Shown here one piece after another: positions 36,481 to 44,859 of a stretch of DNA of 64,000 nucleotides. Origin of the DNA: Streptomyces sp. CB02366 (lineage in GTDB: Bacteria; Actinomycetota; Actinomycetes; Streptomycetales; Streptomycetaceae). The translations under genes and the position numbers were made by a program. The notes under the pieces were generated by a model, which saw nothing but the letters and a program-made list of their open reading frames with translations, searched no databases and was not told the origin of the DNA. Location of the stretch: NCBI RefSeq assembly GCF_001905905.1, contig NZ_LIVT01000004.1, positions 1-64,000 of the forward strand, given 5' to 3'. Every line of letters starts with the position of its first letter. The stretch's first letter is position 1.

Positions 36481-36495
36481 TACGGTCATGGGGTG
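36481..36495 (+). promoter_or_regulatory. Putative leaderless promoter -10 of the SURF1 gene
   Basis: TACGGT (36481-36486) ends 6 bases before GTG 36493. There is no Shine-Dalgarno sequence in between, so initiation at the start codon is likely. Confidence 0.5.
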
Positions 36496-37296
36496 TACCG
36501 CTTCCTGTTGACCCGGCAGTGGGTGATCCTCACCCTGCTCGGCCTCGCGCTGATCCCGACGATGATCGAGCTGGGTTTCTGGCAGTTCCACCGGCACGAG
36601 CACCGGGTCGAGCAGAACGGGCTGATCTCGCGGAACCTCGGCGCGCGGCCGGTCCCGGTCACCGAACTCACCTCCCCCGGGCACACCGTCCCCCGGTCGG
36701 ACTACTGGCGGGCGGTCACCGCGACGGGAACGTTCGACACCGAGCACGAGGTCGTCGTCCGCCGCCGGACCTCGGACGACGACCGTATCGGCGTCCACGT
36801 CCTGACCCCGCTGGACCTCACGGGCGGCGGCACGGTCCTGGTCAACCGGGGCTGGGTTCCGGCCGCTCCGAACCAGACCGACTACCCCGACGTGCCGCCC
36901 GCGCCCCGGGGCGAGGTGACCGTCACCGGCCGTCTCAAGGCCGACGAGACGACCGGCAGCAGCGGCATCAAGGACCTGGCGGGACTGCCGGACCGGCAGG
37001 TGATGCTGATCAACAGCGACCAGCAGTCCCAGTTGCTGTCCCGGCCGGTCCTCGGCGGTTACATCGAGCAGACCGAGCCCGCGCCTGCGGGCGACCTGCC
37101 CGAGCAGATCGCCCGCCCCGACGACAGCTCGATCGGCCCGCACATGGCCTACGCGGTGCAGTGGTGGCTGTTCGTCGCCGCCGTCCCGGTCGGCTGGTTC
37201 ATCCTCGTACGCCGCGAGAAGCGCGACCGCGAACAGGCCGCGGCCGGGGACGCGGCGACCGAATCCGCCGAGGAGCCCGCACCGGCGAGCGCCTGA
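36493..37296 (+). CDS. SURF1-family cytochrome oxidase assembly protein
   Basis: 267 aa. Two membrane helices, near the N-terminus (LTRQWVILTLLGLALIPTMI) and near the C-terminus (YAVQWWLFVAAVPVGWFILV), flank a large extracytoplasmic domain. GFWQFHRHEHR, then VLVNRGWVP and DGPHMAYAVQW-like ending (seen as IGPHMAYAVQWW) are the SURF1 signature. SURF1 assists haem a insertion into aa3-type cytochrome c oxidase. GTG 36493 starts the first helix; the tail is Glu/Ala-rich and cytoplasmic. Confidence 0.93.
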   Translation: MYRFLLTRQWVILTLLGLALIPTMIELGFWQFHRHEHRVEQNGLISRNLGARPVPVTELTSPGHTVPRSDYWRAVTATGTFDTEHEVVVRRRTSDDDRIGVHVLTPLDLTGGGTVLVNRGWVPAAPNQTDYPDVPPAPRGEVTVTGRLKADETTGSSGIKDLAGLPDRQVMLINSDQQSQLLSRPVLGGYIEQTEPAPAGDLPEQIARPDDSSIGPHMAYAVQWWLFVAAVPVGWFILVRREKRDREQAAAGDAATESAEEPAPASA

Positions 37297-37369
37297 GGCC
37301 GACGGCACCTCACCGGCCCGGTCGACATCCACCCGGTTGACATCGGTCCGGTTCGGGAAAACGCCTGGC

Positions 37370-39163
37370 GTGACCCCATGCATCGAGGACTACGCTCTGA
37401 TCGGCGATCTCCAGACCGCCGCGCTCATCGGCAGGAACGGTTCCGTCGACTGGCTCTGCCTGCCGCGCTTCGACTCCGGCGCCTGTTTCGCCGCCCTGCT
37501 CGGCACCGAGGAGAACGGCCACTGGCGCATCGCCCCCCAGGGCACGGCGTCGTCGGACGTGTGCACCCGGCGCGCGTACGTGAAGGACTCGCTGGTCCTG
37601 GAGACGTACTGGGAGACGCGGACCGGCACGGTCAAGGTCATCGACTTCATGCCGCAGCGCGACCAGGCTCCGGACCTGATGCGGATCGTCGAGGGCGTGA
37701 GCGGCACCGTCGACATGAGTTCGGTGCTGCGGCTGCGCTTCGACTTCGGCTCGGTGGTGCCCTGGGTGCGGAAGTCGCACGGCCACCGGGTGGCGGTCGC
37801 CGGTCCCGACTCCGTGTGGCTGCGCAGCGAACCGCCGGTCAAGACGTGGGGCCAGCAGTTCAGCACCTGTTCCTCCTTCACCGTCTCCGAGGGCGAGAGC
37901 GTGGCGTTCGTGCTCACCTGGCACCCCTCGCACTCGCCGCGCCCGAAACTGATCGATCCGCACAAGGCGCTCAAGCACACGTTGCACGACTGGGCGAAGT
38001 GGGCCGGGCGGTGCACCTACGACGGCCCCTACCGCGAGGCCGTGCTCCGCTCCCTGATCACCCTGAAGGCGCTGACGTACGCCCCCACGGGCGGGATCGT
38101 GGCGGCCCCGACGACCTCGCTGCCGGAGGAGATCGGCGGCGTACGGAACTGGGACTACCGCTACTGCTGGCTGCGGGACGCCACGCTGACCCTCGGGGCC
38201 ATGGTCTCCGCCGGTTATCTGGAGGAGGCGGAGGCGTGGCGGGACTGGCTGCTGCGGGCCGTCGCCGGGGATCCGGCGGACCTCCAGATCATGTACGGGC
38301 TGGCGGGCGAGCGGCGGCTGCCGGAGACGGAGCTGCCGTGGCTGGCCGGGTACGCGCACTCCCGGCCGGTACGCACCGGCAACGCGGCCGTCCGCCAGCG
38401 CCAGCTCGACGTCTACGGCGAGGTCATCGACGCGCTCCGGCTCGCCCGCGTCGCCGGCCTCGACGACAAGCCGCACGCCTGGAACCTCCAGCTCAGCCTG
38501 CTGGGTTTCCTGGAATCGAGCTGGCGCGAGCCGGACGAGGGGCTGTGGGAGATCCGCGGCGCCCGGCGGCACTTCGTGCACTCCAAGGTGATGGCCTGGG
38601 TCGCCGCCGACCGGGCGGTGCGCACCCTGGAGGAGAACCCGGAGCTGCCCGGCGACGCGGAGCGCTGGCGGGCGATGCGGGACGCCGTGCACGCCGAGGT
38701 CTGCGAGAAGGGGTACGACCCCGAGCGGAACACCTTCACCCAGTCCTACGGGTCGCGGGAGCTGGACGCCGCGACGCTGCTCATCGTGCGGACCGGGTTC
38801 CTGCCGCCGGACGATCCCCGGGTGATCGGCACGGTCGACGCGGTCCGGGCCGAGCTGGGCAGCGACGGCCTGGTCCGCCGCTACTCCACGGAGGGCGTCT
38901 CCGTGGACGGCCTGCCGGGCGACGAGGGGGCGTTCGTCGTCTGCTCGTTCTGGCTGGTCGACGCGTTGCACCGGACCGGCAGGACCCGCGAGGCGCGGGA
39001 GCTGTTCGAACATCTGCTGGAGCTGCGCAACGACATGGGGCTGCTGGCCGAGGAGTACGACGTGGCGGCGGGCCGCCAGCTGGGCAACTTCCCCCAGGCG
39101 TTCAGCCACATCGGACTGGTGAACTCCGCGGTCGACCTCGCCGGGGAGGACCCGGCAGGATAG
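37370..39163 (+). CDS. Glycoside hydrolase family 15 protein (glucoamylase/trehalase-like)
   Basis: 597 aa cytosolic enzyme. An N-terminal beta-sandwich domain (IEDYALIGDLQTAALIG, NGSVDWLCLPRFDS) is followed by an (alpha/alpha)6 catalytic barrel with GGVRNWDYRYCWLRDATLTL (the RNWDYR-WLRDA signature) and the distal acid region GDEGAFVVCSFWLVDAL. Actinobacterial members include trehalases with this architecture, but maltooligosaccharide-type substrates are equally possible. I start at GTG 37370, where family similarity begins; a TTG start 11 codons earlier is the alternative. A TTGACA sits at 37337-37342. Confidence 0.9.
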   Translation: MTPCIEDYALIGDLQTAALIGRNGSVDWLCLPRFDSGACFAALLGTEENGHWRIAPQGTASSDVCTRRAYVKDSLVLETYWETRTGTVKVIDFMPQRDQAPDLMRIVEGVSGTVDMSSVLRLRFDFGSVVPWVRKSHGHRVAVAGPDSVWLRSEPPVKTWGQQFSTCSSFTVSEGESVAFVLTWHPSHSPRPKLIDPHKALKHTLHDWAKWAGRCTYDGPYREAVLRSLITLKALTYAPTGGIVAAPTTSLPEEIGGVRNWDYRYCWLRDATLTLGAMVSAGYLEEAEAWRDWLLRAVAGDPADLQIMYGLAGERRLPETELPWLAGYAHSRPVRTGNAAVRQRQLDVYGEVIDALRLARVAGLDDKPHAWNLQLSLLGFLESSWREPDEGLWEIRGARRHFVHSKVMAWVAADRAVRTLEENPELPGDAERWRAMRDAVHAEVCEKGYDPERNTFTQSYGSRELDAATLLIVRTGFLPPDDPRVIGTVDAVRAELGSDGLVRRYSTEGVSVDGLPGDEGAFVVCSFWLVDALHRTGRTREARELFEHLLELRNDMGLLAEEYDVAAGRQLGNFPQAFSHIGLVNSAVDLAGEDPAG

Positions 39164-39167
39164 GGCC

Positions 39168-39923
39168 ATGGATCTTGGACTGAAGGACCGCGTCTACATC
39201 GTCACCGGAGCGACCCGGGGCCTGGGGAACGCCACGGCTCGGGCGTTGGCCGAGGACGGCGCGAAAGTGATCATCACCGGCCGGGACGGGGCGTCCGTCG
39301 AGGAGGCCGCCGCCGAGCTGGGCCCGGACGTGGTCGGGATCGCCGCCGACAACGCCGACCCGAGCGCCGCCCAGCGCCTGGTGGACACCGCGCGGGAGCG
39401 TTTCGGGCGGCTCGACGGCATCCTCGTCAGCGTCGGCGGGCCCGCCCCCGGCTTCCTCGCCGACAACACGGACGACCAGTGGCAGACGGCGTTCGAAACG
39501 GTGTTCCTGGGGGCGGTGCGGCTGGCCCGGACGGCCGCGGCCACGCTCGGCGAGGGCGGGGTGATCGGCTTCGTGCTCTCCGGGTCGGTCCACGAGCCGA
39601 TCGCGGGGCTGACCATCTCCAACGGGCTGCGTCCCGGTCTCGCCGGCTTCGCCAAGTCGCTCGCCGACGAGTTGGGACCGCGCGGCATCCGGGTGGTGGG
39701 CGTGCTGCCCGCCCGCATCGACACCGACCGGGTCCGCGAGCTGGACGCCCTGTCCGGCGACGCGGAGGCGGCCCGCACCGCGAACGAGGCGCGGATTCCG
39801 CTGCGGCGCTACGGGACGCCCGAGGAGTTCGGGAAGACCGCCGCGTTCCTGCTCTCCCCCGCCGCCTCGTACCTCACGGGCGTCATGGTCCCGGTCGACG
39901 GCGGGGCCCGGCACGGCTTCTGA
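39168..39923 (+). CDS. Atypical short-chain dehydrogenase/reductase without YxxxK
   Basis: 251 aa SDR fold. The cofactor motif TGATRGLG (about 13-20) is intact. The catalytic Ser is present (VLSGSVHEPIAG), but the usual YxxxK is replaced: the aligned segment reads TISNGLRPGLAGFAKSLADE, with no Tyr or Lys at the expected positions. The C-terminus SYLTGVMVPVDGG is normal. It belongs to an FabG-like SDR group in which this change is recurrent, so it may use a different chemistry or only bind cofactor. It starts 4 bases after the GH15 stop and is probably co-transcribed. Confidence 0.9.
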   Translation: MDLGLKDRVYIVTGATRGLGNATARALAEDGAKVIITGRDGASVEEAAAELGPDVVGIAADNADPSAAQRLVDTARERFGRLDGILVSVGGPAPGFLADNTDDQWQTAFETVFLGAVRLARTAAATLGEGGVIGFVLSGSVHEPIAGLTISNGLRPGLAGFAKSLADELGPRGIRVVGVLPARIDTDRVRELDALSGDAEAARTANEARIPLRRYGTPEEFGKTAAFLLSPAASYLTGVMVPVDGGARHGF

Positions 39924-39939
39924 CCGGCCGGGAGGTGAC

Positions 39940-39997
39940 GTCCGCGCCGGGGGCGCGCCGCCCGTCCGGCGCCGCAGGGGGCGGCGTCGGCGCGGAC
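39940..39997. terminator. Hairpin between SDR and Asp23 cluster
   Basis: GTCCGCGCCG (39940-39949) pairs with CGGCGCGGAC (39988-39997), enclosing further GC-rich self-complementary sequence. It separates the convergent SDR and amaP genes. Confidence 0.5.
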
Positions 39998-40065
39998 GCT
40001 CCCCCGGCCGCGCGTACCCGCCGGGCGACGGCGGAGCCGCTCCCGCCGGTACGTGCCCGGGGCCG

Positions 40066-40653
40066 TCAGGACACGCGTGCGGCGCGGTGCTTGACGGCCT
40101 TGAGCCGTACCTCGGCGGGGAGTTCGGCCAGGCCGGCCGATTCCCTGGCGTGCCTCAGCGCTCCGTCCGCGACCGCGTTCAGCGTCTCCCGGGGCGCGGC
40201 GTGCGGTTCCGTCAGCAGGCGGACCCGGGCCCGGGGGGCGGTGCGGCGGCCGGTCAGCATCGTCCGGGCGCGGGAGACTCCGTCCAGGCCGCCTGCCTCG
40301 TCGGAGACCACGTTCTCCAGGGCGCGGCCCCGCAACCGGGCCCCTTCGCCGTCGCCGCTGTCCACCAGGATCTCCGCGAGCCGGCCGCGGCGCAGCTGGG
40401 CGAGGAACCACCACAGGGCGAGGACCACCAGGACGGCGAGGATCGCGATCACGGTCGGCCACCACCAGCCCTCGTCGCGCCAGCGGTGCCGGGCGGCCGT
40501 GCTGAGCAGCACGTCGCCCTTGCCGTCCCAGGGCCACCAGGTCGGCACGGACGCGCCGAGTCCCACGGCGAGCACGGCCCCGCCGACGACGACCAGCACC
40601 AGTCCGGCCAGGGCCAGCAGGACCCGGTTGACGGTGGAGCGCATGCGGCTCAT
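40066..40653 (-). CDS. amaP: Alkaline-shock membrane anchor protein AmaP
   Basis: 195 aa with two N-terminal membrane helices (VNRVLLALAGLVLVVVGGAV and WPTVIAILAVLVVLALWWFLA), then a soluble domain about 110 residues long. In Staphylococcus AmaP anchors Asp23 at the membrane, and here it ends a cluster with two Asp23 proteins. ATG 40653 overlaps the preceding gene by 4 bases (ATGA). The role is inferred from the neighbours and the topology. Confidence 0.85.
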   Translation of the reverse strand: MSRMRSTVNRVLLALAGLVLVVVGGAVLAVGLGASVPTWWPWDGKGDVLLSTAARHRWRDEGWWWPTVIAILAVLVVLALWWFLAQLRRGRLAEILVDSGDGEGARLRGRALENVVSDEAGGLDGVSRARTMLTGRRTAPRARVRLLTEPHAAPRETLNAVADGALRHARESAGLAELPAEVRLKAVKHRAARVS

Positions 40654-41327
40654 CCCTTCTTCGGCGGTCGGTGCACCTGGACGGAGGGGGCCGGCGGCTT
40701 CGCCAGGCCCAGTTCCCCCACGGCTTTCTCCAGCACGGAGTTCAGGTCGGCCCTCACGTCGTCGAGCTCCCGGAAGTGCGCCAGTGCGCGCACCTTCGCC
40801 TTCCGCCGCCCCACCCGGACCCGCACGGACTGCACCCCGGGCACCCCCACGGCCCGGTCCCGCAGGACCAGTGCGGCAGCGTCGCGGTCGAGGCCGGCGC
40901 GGACGCCCGCCCGTTCCCGGCGCATCGGCAGCAGGCCGCGCAGTCCGGGGGTGAGGGCCAGCAGGATCAGCCACAGGCCGATCGCCGCGGCGACGCCCGC
41001 GCCGACGAGCACCGCGACGTCGTCCAGGTGCCGTTCGGCCAGGCCGTCCGCGAGCGAGCGCCGCCACCGCATGGCGGGGTGGTCGGCCCGTACGGCGGCG
41101 ATGTCGTAGAGCAGCAGACCGGCCGCGCCCAGGAGCACGAGGGCCAGCAGGGCGGCCGGAACCCTGCGCGCGGACCAGAAGCGGCCGGCCCTGCCGCCGC
41201 CGCCCTGTTCGAGGGTCGGGACCGGTTCGCGGTCGGCGGACGGCGTGGCCGGGGGCGCGTCGCCGCCGCGTCGCTCGACGGTGGGCATCCGCCGGGTGGA
41301 GCCGGTCGGTTCCCCGGGTTCGGTCAT
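40650..41327 (-). CDS. DUF6286 membrane protein of the Asp23 cluster
   Basis: 225 aa. A Pro/Arg-rich cytoplasmic N-terminus is followed by two membrane helices (VPAALLALVLLGAAGLLLYD and VLVGAGVAAAIGLWLILLAL), then a soluble C-terminal domain (VPGVQSVRVRVGRRKAKVRA) resembling the AmaP soluble region. I recognise it as the DUF6286 type that accompanies Asp23 genes in actinobacteria. It overlaps both neighbours by 4 bases, indicating coupled translation and probably a complex. Function unknown. Confidence 0.85.
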   Translation of the reverse strand: MTEPGEPTGSTRRMPTVERRGGDAPPATPSADREPVPTLEQGGGGRAGRFWSARRVPAALLALVLLGAAGLLLYDIAAVRADHPAMRWRRSLADGLAERHLDDVAVLVGAGVAAAIGLWLILLALTPGLRGLLPMRRERAGVRAGLDRDAAALVLRDRAVGVPGVQSVRVRVGRRKAKVRALAHFRELDDVRADLNSVLEKAVGELGLAKPPAPSVQVHRPPKKG

Positions 41328-41674
41328 CGGATCCTCCCCTGTGCGGCGCTCGCTCCGGTCGGGTGCAGCCGTTCGACCTGCACGGCCACCTCCGGAACCT
41401 CCATACCGGCGAGCGTCTTGACCCGTTGGGCGACGCGGCGGCGGACGGCGCCGCAGGTACGGCCGATGTCACCGGGGTAGCCGAGTTCCAGACTGACCCG
41501 GACCCGGGCGGAGTCCCGGTGCACGGTGACCGTCGCGCGCGGCGAGATCCCGTCCGCCGGCGGGTCGTCGACGGCCTCCTTCGCCGCCTGGGCGGCGATC
41601 TTGGCGACGACGCGGTCGGCGATCCGGGTCTCGCCCCGTTCGGCGGCGGCGACCCGGCCGGTCACCGCCGTCAC
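41324..41674 (-). CDS. Asp23/Gls24 family envelope-stress protein (short)
   Basis: 116 aa with a single Asp23 domain (TRIADRVVAKIAAQAAKEA, then YPGDIGRTCGAVRRRVAQRV and VEVQVERL-like end seen as VAVQVERLHP). Asp23 proteins bind the cytoplasmic face of the envelope and respond to envelope stress in Firmicutes. It starts at GTG 41674, overlapping the upstream gene by 4 bases, and ends overlapping DUF6286 by 4 bases. It has a Cys in the middle not seen in the second copy. Confidence 0.88.
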   Translation of the reverse strand: MTAVTGRVAAAERGETRIADRVVAKIAAQAAKEAVDDPPADGISPRATVTVHRDSARVRVSLELGYPGDIGRTCGAVRRRVAQRVKTLAGMEVPEVAVQVERLHPTGASAAQGRIR

Positions 41675-41862
41675 CGTCGCCGGTCGGCGCGCTCGCGACT
41701 CCGGAAGAAGTCGCCGGGCTCCAGGTCACCGTCCAGGAAGCGGCCGGCGACGAAGCCGATCGCGCCCAGGGCGGCCACCAGGACGAAGGCTCCGAATCCG
41801 CCGAAGTATCCGGCGAACCCGAGCGCCATGCCGGCCAACAGGCCGGCGACAGCCATGCTCAT
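41671..41862 (-). CDS. Small two-helix membrane protein of the Asp23 cluster
   Basis: 63 aa. Two closely spaced Gly/Ala-rich hydrophobic segments (VAGLLAGMALGFAGYFGGFG and FVLVAALGAIGFVAGRFLDG) and a charged tail (FFRSRERADRRR). It resembles the small DUF2273-like proteins that accompany Asp23/AmaP elsewhere. AGGAG precedes ATG 41862. It overlaps the short asp23 gene by 4 bases (GTGA). Confidence 0.82.
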   Translation of the reverse strand: MSMAVAGLLAGMALGFAGYFGGFGAFVLVAALGAIGFVAGRFLDGDLEPGDFFRSRERADRRR

Positions 41863-41922
41863 CGTGTCTCTCTCCTCGATTGCCGTGCGACTCGACCGCC
41901 GTGCGACGGAGATGCGGAAGGA

Positions 41923-42393
41923 CTACTGGACGCGCTGTTCGGACTGGTCGTCATCGTCGTCCTCGTCGGGCAGTTTGACGTCGCTGACCGCGATGTTGAC
42001 CTCGACGACTTCGAGGCCGGTCATGCGTTCCACCGCGGAGACGACGTTCTCGCGGACGTCGCGGGCCACCTCGGAGATGGCCACGCCGTACTCGACGACG
42101 ATCTCCAGATCGAGGGCGGCCTGGGACTCGCCGACCTCCGCCTTCACCCCGCGGGTGACGGACTTGCCGCCGCCGGGGACCTTGTCGCGGACGGCGCCGA
42201 AGGTCCGCGAGAGGCCGCTGCCCATCGCGTGGACGCCGGACACGTCGCGTGCCGCCATCCCGGCGATCTTCTCGACGACTCCGTCGGCGATGGTGGTGCG
42301 GCCCCGGGTGCCCGGGTCGCCGCCGCCTCGCTTGCCGAGGGACTTGCCGCCCGGGCCGCTGTCGGGGTTGGTGCGCTGGGAACTTTCAGTCAT
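41923..42393 (-). CDS. Asp23/Gls24 family envelope-stress protein
   Basis: 156 aa, first gene of the cluster. A polar N-terminus is followed by the Asp23 domain (TTIADGVVEKIAGMAARDV, GVHAM, then AALDLEIVVEYGVAI and VERMTGLEVVEVNIAVSDV), and the tail is strongly acidic (PDEDDDDDQSEQ). AAGGGAAG lies upstream of ATG 42393. A 60-base gap separates it from the rest of the cluster. Confidence 0.9.
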   Translation of the reverse strand: MTESSQRTNPDSGPGGKSLGKRGGGDPGTRGRTTIADGVVEKIAGMAARDVSGVHAMGSGLSRTFGAVRDKVPGGGKSVTRGVKAEVGESQAALDLEIVVEYGVAISEVARDVRENVVSAVERMTGLEVVEVNIAVSDVKLPDEDDDDDQSEQRVQ

Positions 42394-42502
42394 CGCCGCT
42401 CTTCCCTTCGGGACATTCGGGATACTCCGGACAGAAGGACTTCCTTGCTCACGTTAAGTGCGCTTTCGCGATCCCGCGCCATGGATACGGCAGGCTGGGG
42501 CA

Positions 42503-43291
42503 ATGACAACGGCTCGGGGCCCCGAGAGGGCCGACGGATGGACCGCTGCGGTACGGGAACGGCTCGGCCTGGGCAGGCTGCTGCCCTTGGGCGGCCCGGC
42601 GGAAGGGGCCTGGATCGCGGAGACGGCCGCCGCCTCGGTACTGCGCGGGGCGGCGGCCCGCCCCGGAACAGTGCTGGGGAAGCTGCGGATCGGTCCGGCG
42701 GAGGAGGCGATGGCGGGCTCCCCGGCGGCTCCCGGCGCCCCGGCGGCCCCACCGGCTCCACCGGGTGCGCTGCCACCGGTGCCGCTGCGGATCGAGGCGG
42801 AGTTCTCGGCCGCCCTCGACCGGCCGCTGCCCGATGCGGCGGCGGCCCTGCGCGCGGCGCTCCTCACGGCCGCCGCCGCCCGGCTGGGCCTGGAGATCAC
42901 CGAGGTCGACCTGACGGTGACGGCATTGCTCACGGACGGTGCGCCCGATCAGGTGATGGAGCGGAGGACAGCGGCGGTTCCGGCCGCCGAGGCGGACAGC
43001 CCGGTGGCGGAGGCGGCGGCCGGGGTGCCGGGCGTCGTCTCGCTCACCCGGATCCTGGGCTCGCCGGTGCACACGGCCGCGGACCACGTGCGGGTCGAGG
43101 TGGCGACGGCCGGGGACCGGGAGGCGCGGGAGGTGGCCCGGTCGGTGCGTACCGCGGTCACCGCCGCCCTGGCCCGACCGCTGCCCGTGTCGGTGCTGGT
43201 CACGGACGTGGTGGAGCCGCCGGGCGGCGCCGGGCCGAGCGGCTCCGGCGACACCGGCCGCCCCGGCGGCTCGGAAGGCCGCGACGGCTGA
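42503..43291 (+). CDS. Conserved protein divergent from the Asp23 cluster (so-called P10-like)
   Basis: 262 aa soluble, Ala/Pro-rich. I recognise it as the protein often listed in Streptomyces as nucleopolyhedrovirus P10 family, a label with no functional value. The second half has two Asp23-like strand patterns (LEITEVDLTVTALLTDG and HVRVEVATAGDREAREVAR followed by PVSVLVTDVVEP), so it may be a diverged double Asp23 domain. It is divergent from the cluster and probably belongs to it. ATG 42503 is preferred to the in-frame start at 42458. Confidence 0.78.
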   Translation: MTTARGPERADGWTAAVRERLGLGRLLPLGGPAEGAWIAETAAASVLRGAAARPGTVLGKLRIGPAEEAMAGSPAAPGAPAAPPAPPGALPPVPLRIEAEFSAALDRPLPDAAAALRAALLTAAAARLGLEITEVDLTVTALLTDGAPDQVMERRTAAVPAAEADSPVAEAAAGVPGVVSLTRILGSPVHTAADHVRVEVATAGDREAREVARSVRTAVTAALARPLPVSVLVTDVVEPPGGAGPSGSGDTGRPGGSEGRDG

Positions 43292-43338
43292 GTCCGGCGG
43301 AAGGCCGGAGCGGGTACGGGCCCGCCGCCCACGCCCTG

Positions 43339-43378
43339 CACGGCCGCCCCCGGCGGAGGCCCGCCGGGGGCGGCCGTG
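43339..43378. terminator. Bidirectional terminator hairpin
   Basis: CACGGCCGCCCCCGGCGG (43339-43356) and CCGCCGGGGGCGGCCGTG (43361-43378) form a perfect 18-bp stem around AGGC, between two convergent genes. Confidence 0.8.
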
Positions 43379-43390
43379 TGAGGACCGGGC

Positions 43391-44182
43391 CTAGTCGGTG
43401 ATGCCCGCCAGGTCGCGGAGGCGGCGGCCCTGGGCGGCCCGCTCGGCGACGCGCTGCTGCTCGTAGTCGCGGGAGAGCGCCCCGGCCAGCAGCGCCTTCG
43501 TCTCGACGACGGCGTCACGGGGGGCGGCCACCAGGGCGGCGGCGAGGTCGCGGGCCGCCGCGTCGAGCTGGTCGCCGGGGACCACCAGGTTGGCGAGGCC
43601 GGTGCGCTCGGCCTCCTCGGCGTGCACGAAGCGGCCGGTGGCGCAGATTTCGAGGGCGCGGGCGTACCCCACGAGATGGACCAGCGGGTGGGTGCCCGTG
43701 AGGTCGGGAACGAGACCGAGACTGGTCTCACGCATGGCGAACTGCACGTCCTCGGCGACGATGCGCAGATCGCAGGCAAGGGCGAGCTGGAAGCCGGCGC
43801 CGATGGCGTGGCCCTGAACCGTCGCGATGGACACCAGGTCGTTGCGGCGCCACCAGGTGAACGCCTCCTGGTACTCCGCTATGACGGCGTCCAGCTCGGC
43901 CTCGGAGCCGCGGGCCATGTCGAGGAACGAGGGCTCGCCGTCGAAGCCCTCGGGGGTGAACGCCTGCCGGTCCAGGCCCGCGGAGAAGGACTTGCCCTCG
44001 CCGCGCAGCACCACGACCCGCACCGTGCCGGGCAGCGCCCGTCCGGCCTCCGTCAACGCCCGCCACAGAGCGGGAGACTGAGCGTTGCGCTTGGCCGGGT
44101 TGGCGAGCGTCACCGTGGCGACGGCATCGTCGACGGCGAGCCGTACGCCGTCCTTGTCGAGCACAGTGTCGAGCGAGGTCAT
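43391..44182 (-). CDS. Enoyl-CoA hydratase/isomerase family protein
   Basis: 263 aa crotonase fold. The oxyanion-hole segments are GKSFSAGLDRQ (first) and QGHAIGAGFQLALACDLRI (second), followed by MRETSLGLVPDLTG. One of the usual two catalytic Glu (ETSLGLVPD) is present; the other position could not be settled by eye. A role in beta-oxidation or another CoA pathway is assumed. It is not in an operon with other fatty-acid genes. ATG 44182 begins MTSLDTVLDKDG. Confidence 0.9.
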   Translation of the reverse strand: MTSLDTVLDKDGVRLAVDDAVATVTLANPAKRNAQSPALWRALTEAGRALPGTVRVVVLRGEGKSFSAGLDRQAFTPEGFDGEPSFLDMARGSEAELDAVIAEYQEAFTWWRRNDLVSIATVQGHAIGAGFQLALACDLRIVAEDVQFAMRETSLGLVPDLTGTHPLVHLVGYARALEICATGRFVHAEEAERTGLANLVVPGDQLDAAARDLAAALVAAPRDAVVETKALLAGALSRDYEQQRVAERAAQGRRLRDLAGITD

Positions 44183-44238
44183 CGGGCGCCTCCGGAGGGG
44201 GTTCGGTCAGCACGAGGAACTAAGTGACTGAACAGTAA

Positions 44239-44270
44239 CCACCCGGGCGACCGTGTGGTCGACCGGGTGG
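44239..44270 (-). terminator. Terminator of gbn
   Basis: CCACCCGG (44239-44246) pairs with CCGGGTGG (44263-44270), and inside it CGACC pairs with GGTCG around GTGT, a two-part stem with one internal mismatch. It lies about 50 bases beyond the gbn stop codon on the minus strand. Confidence 0.65.
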
Positions 44271-44317
44271 CCACCCCGAAATCCCGCTGGGCCCGAAGGC
44301 GTCGAAGAGCTGCGGCC

Positions 44318-44539
44318 TCAGGCCGAAGCGGCCTTCTTGCCCCGTGTCGCGCCGCCGCGCCCTCGCAGCGTCACTCCGGACTCACTGAGCATCCGGTGGA
44401 CGAACCCGTAGGAGCGGCCGGTTTCCTCGGCCAGCGCCCTGATGCTCGCACCGGAGTCGTACTTCTTCTTCAGGTCTGCCGCGAGCTTGTCACGCGCGGC
44501 GCCGGTCACCCGGCTGCCCTTCTTCAGAGTCTCGGCCAC
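44318..44539 (-). CDS. gbn: GATC-binding nucleoid-associated protein Gbn
   Basis: 73 aa, the exact length of Gbn (SCO1839) of S. coelicolor as I recall it. It starts at GTG 44539, with AGGAGG just upstream, rather than at 44605. The core SIRALAEETGRSYGFVHRMLSESG is a helix-turn-helix (given here by its parts ALAEETGRSYGFVHRML), framed by Lys/Arg-rich ends (LKKGSR; RGRGGATRGKK). Gbn was described as a small nucleoid protein that binds GATC-containing sites and affects development and antibiotic production. The region upstream is unusually rich in GATC (see findings), suggesting autoregulation. Confidence 0.9.
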   Translation of the reverse strand: MAETLKKGSRVTGAARDKLAADLKKKYDSGASIRALAEETGRSYGFVHRMLSESGVTLRGRGGATRGKKAASA

Positions 44540-44859
44540 CCGTGCCTCCTCATGGGAAGTGCGCTCTGGACTCTCATGATCACCCCTCCCGCGCTTCCTG
44601 GCCACCCATTCGGCAAGGTCGGTGCGTGCGGTTTCCGGGAGGCGAGGGGCGCCGACACGATCGGAAGTCCTCGTTCCCGAGGGCGCACACAGGCGTGCGG
44701 CCCCGATCGGCCGGAGAACCGGCAGGTCAGGGCCGTACGGGGAGAAACCGTCCGGCAGAGGGCGTGCGGCGGGCGAGCGCCCGGCGCACCACCGGAGTAC
44801 GAGAGGTTCTCACGCAGATGACGGATCACGCGTAGGCCGAATGATCCACCCCCGGTGGA
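44540..44859 (-). promoter_or_regulatory. GATC-dense upstream region of gbn
   Basis: 320 bases between the ABC-F stop and gbn hold six GATC tetramers (44578, 44659, 44705, 44824, 44843 and 44858). Chance alone, at this base composition, would give about one. I see no ORF. The gbn promoter must lie in this stretch. Confidence 0.65.

Noticed and set aside
40066..41472. A long open frame covering amaP and its upstream gene
   Set aside because: Only the part from 40653 carries the AmaP features; upstream it runs out of frame over the DUF6286 gene, which has its own clear membrane topology and overlaps.
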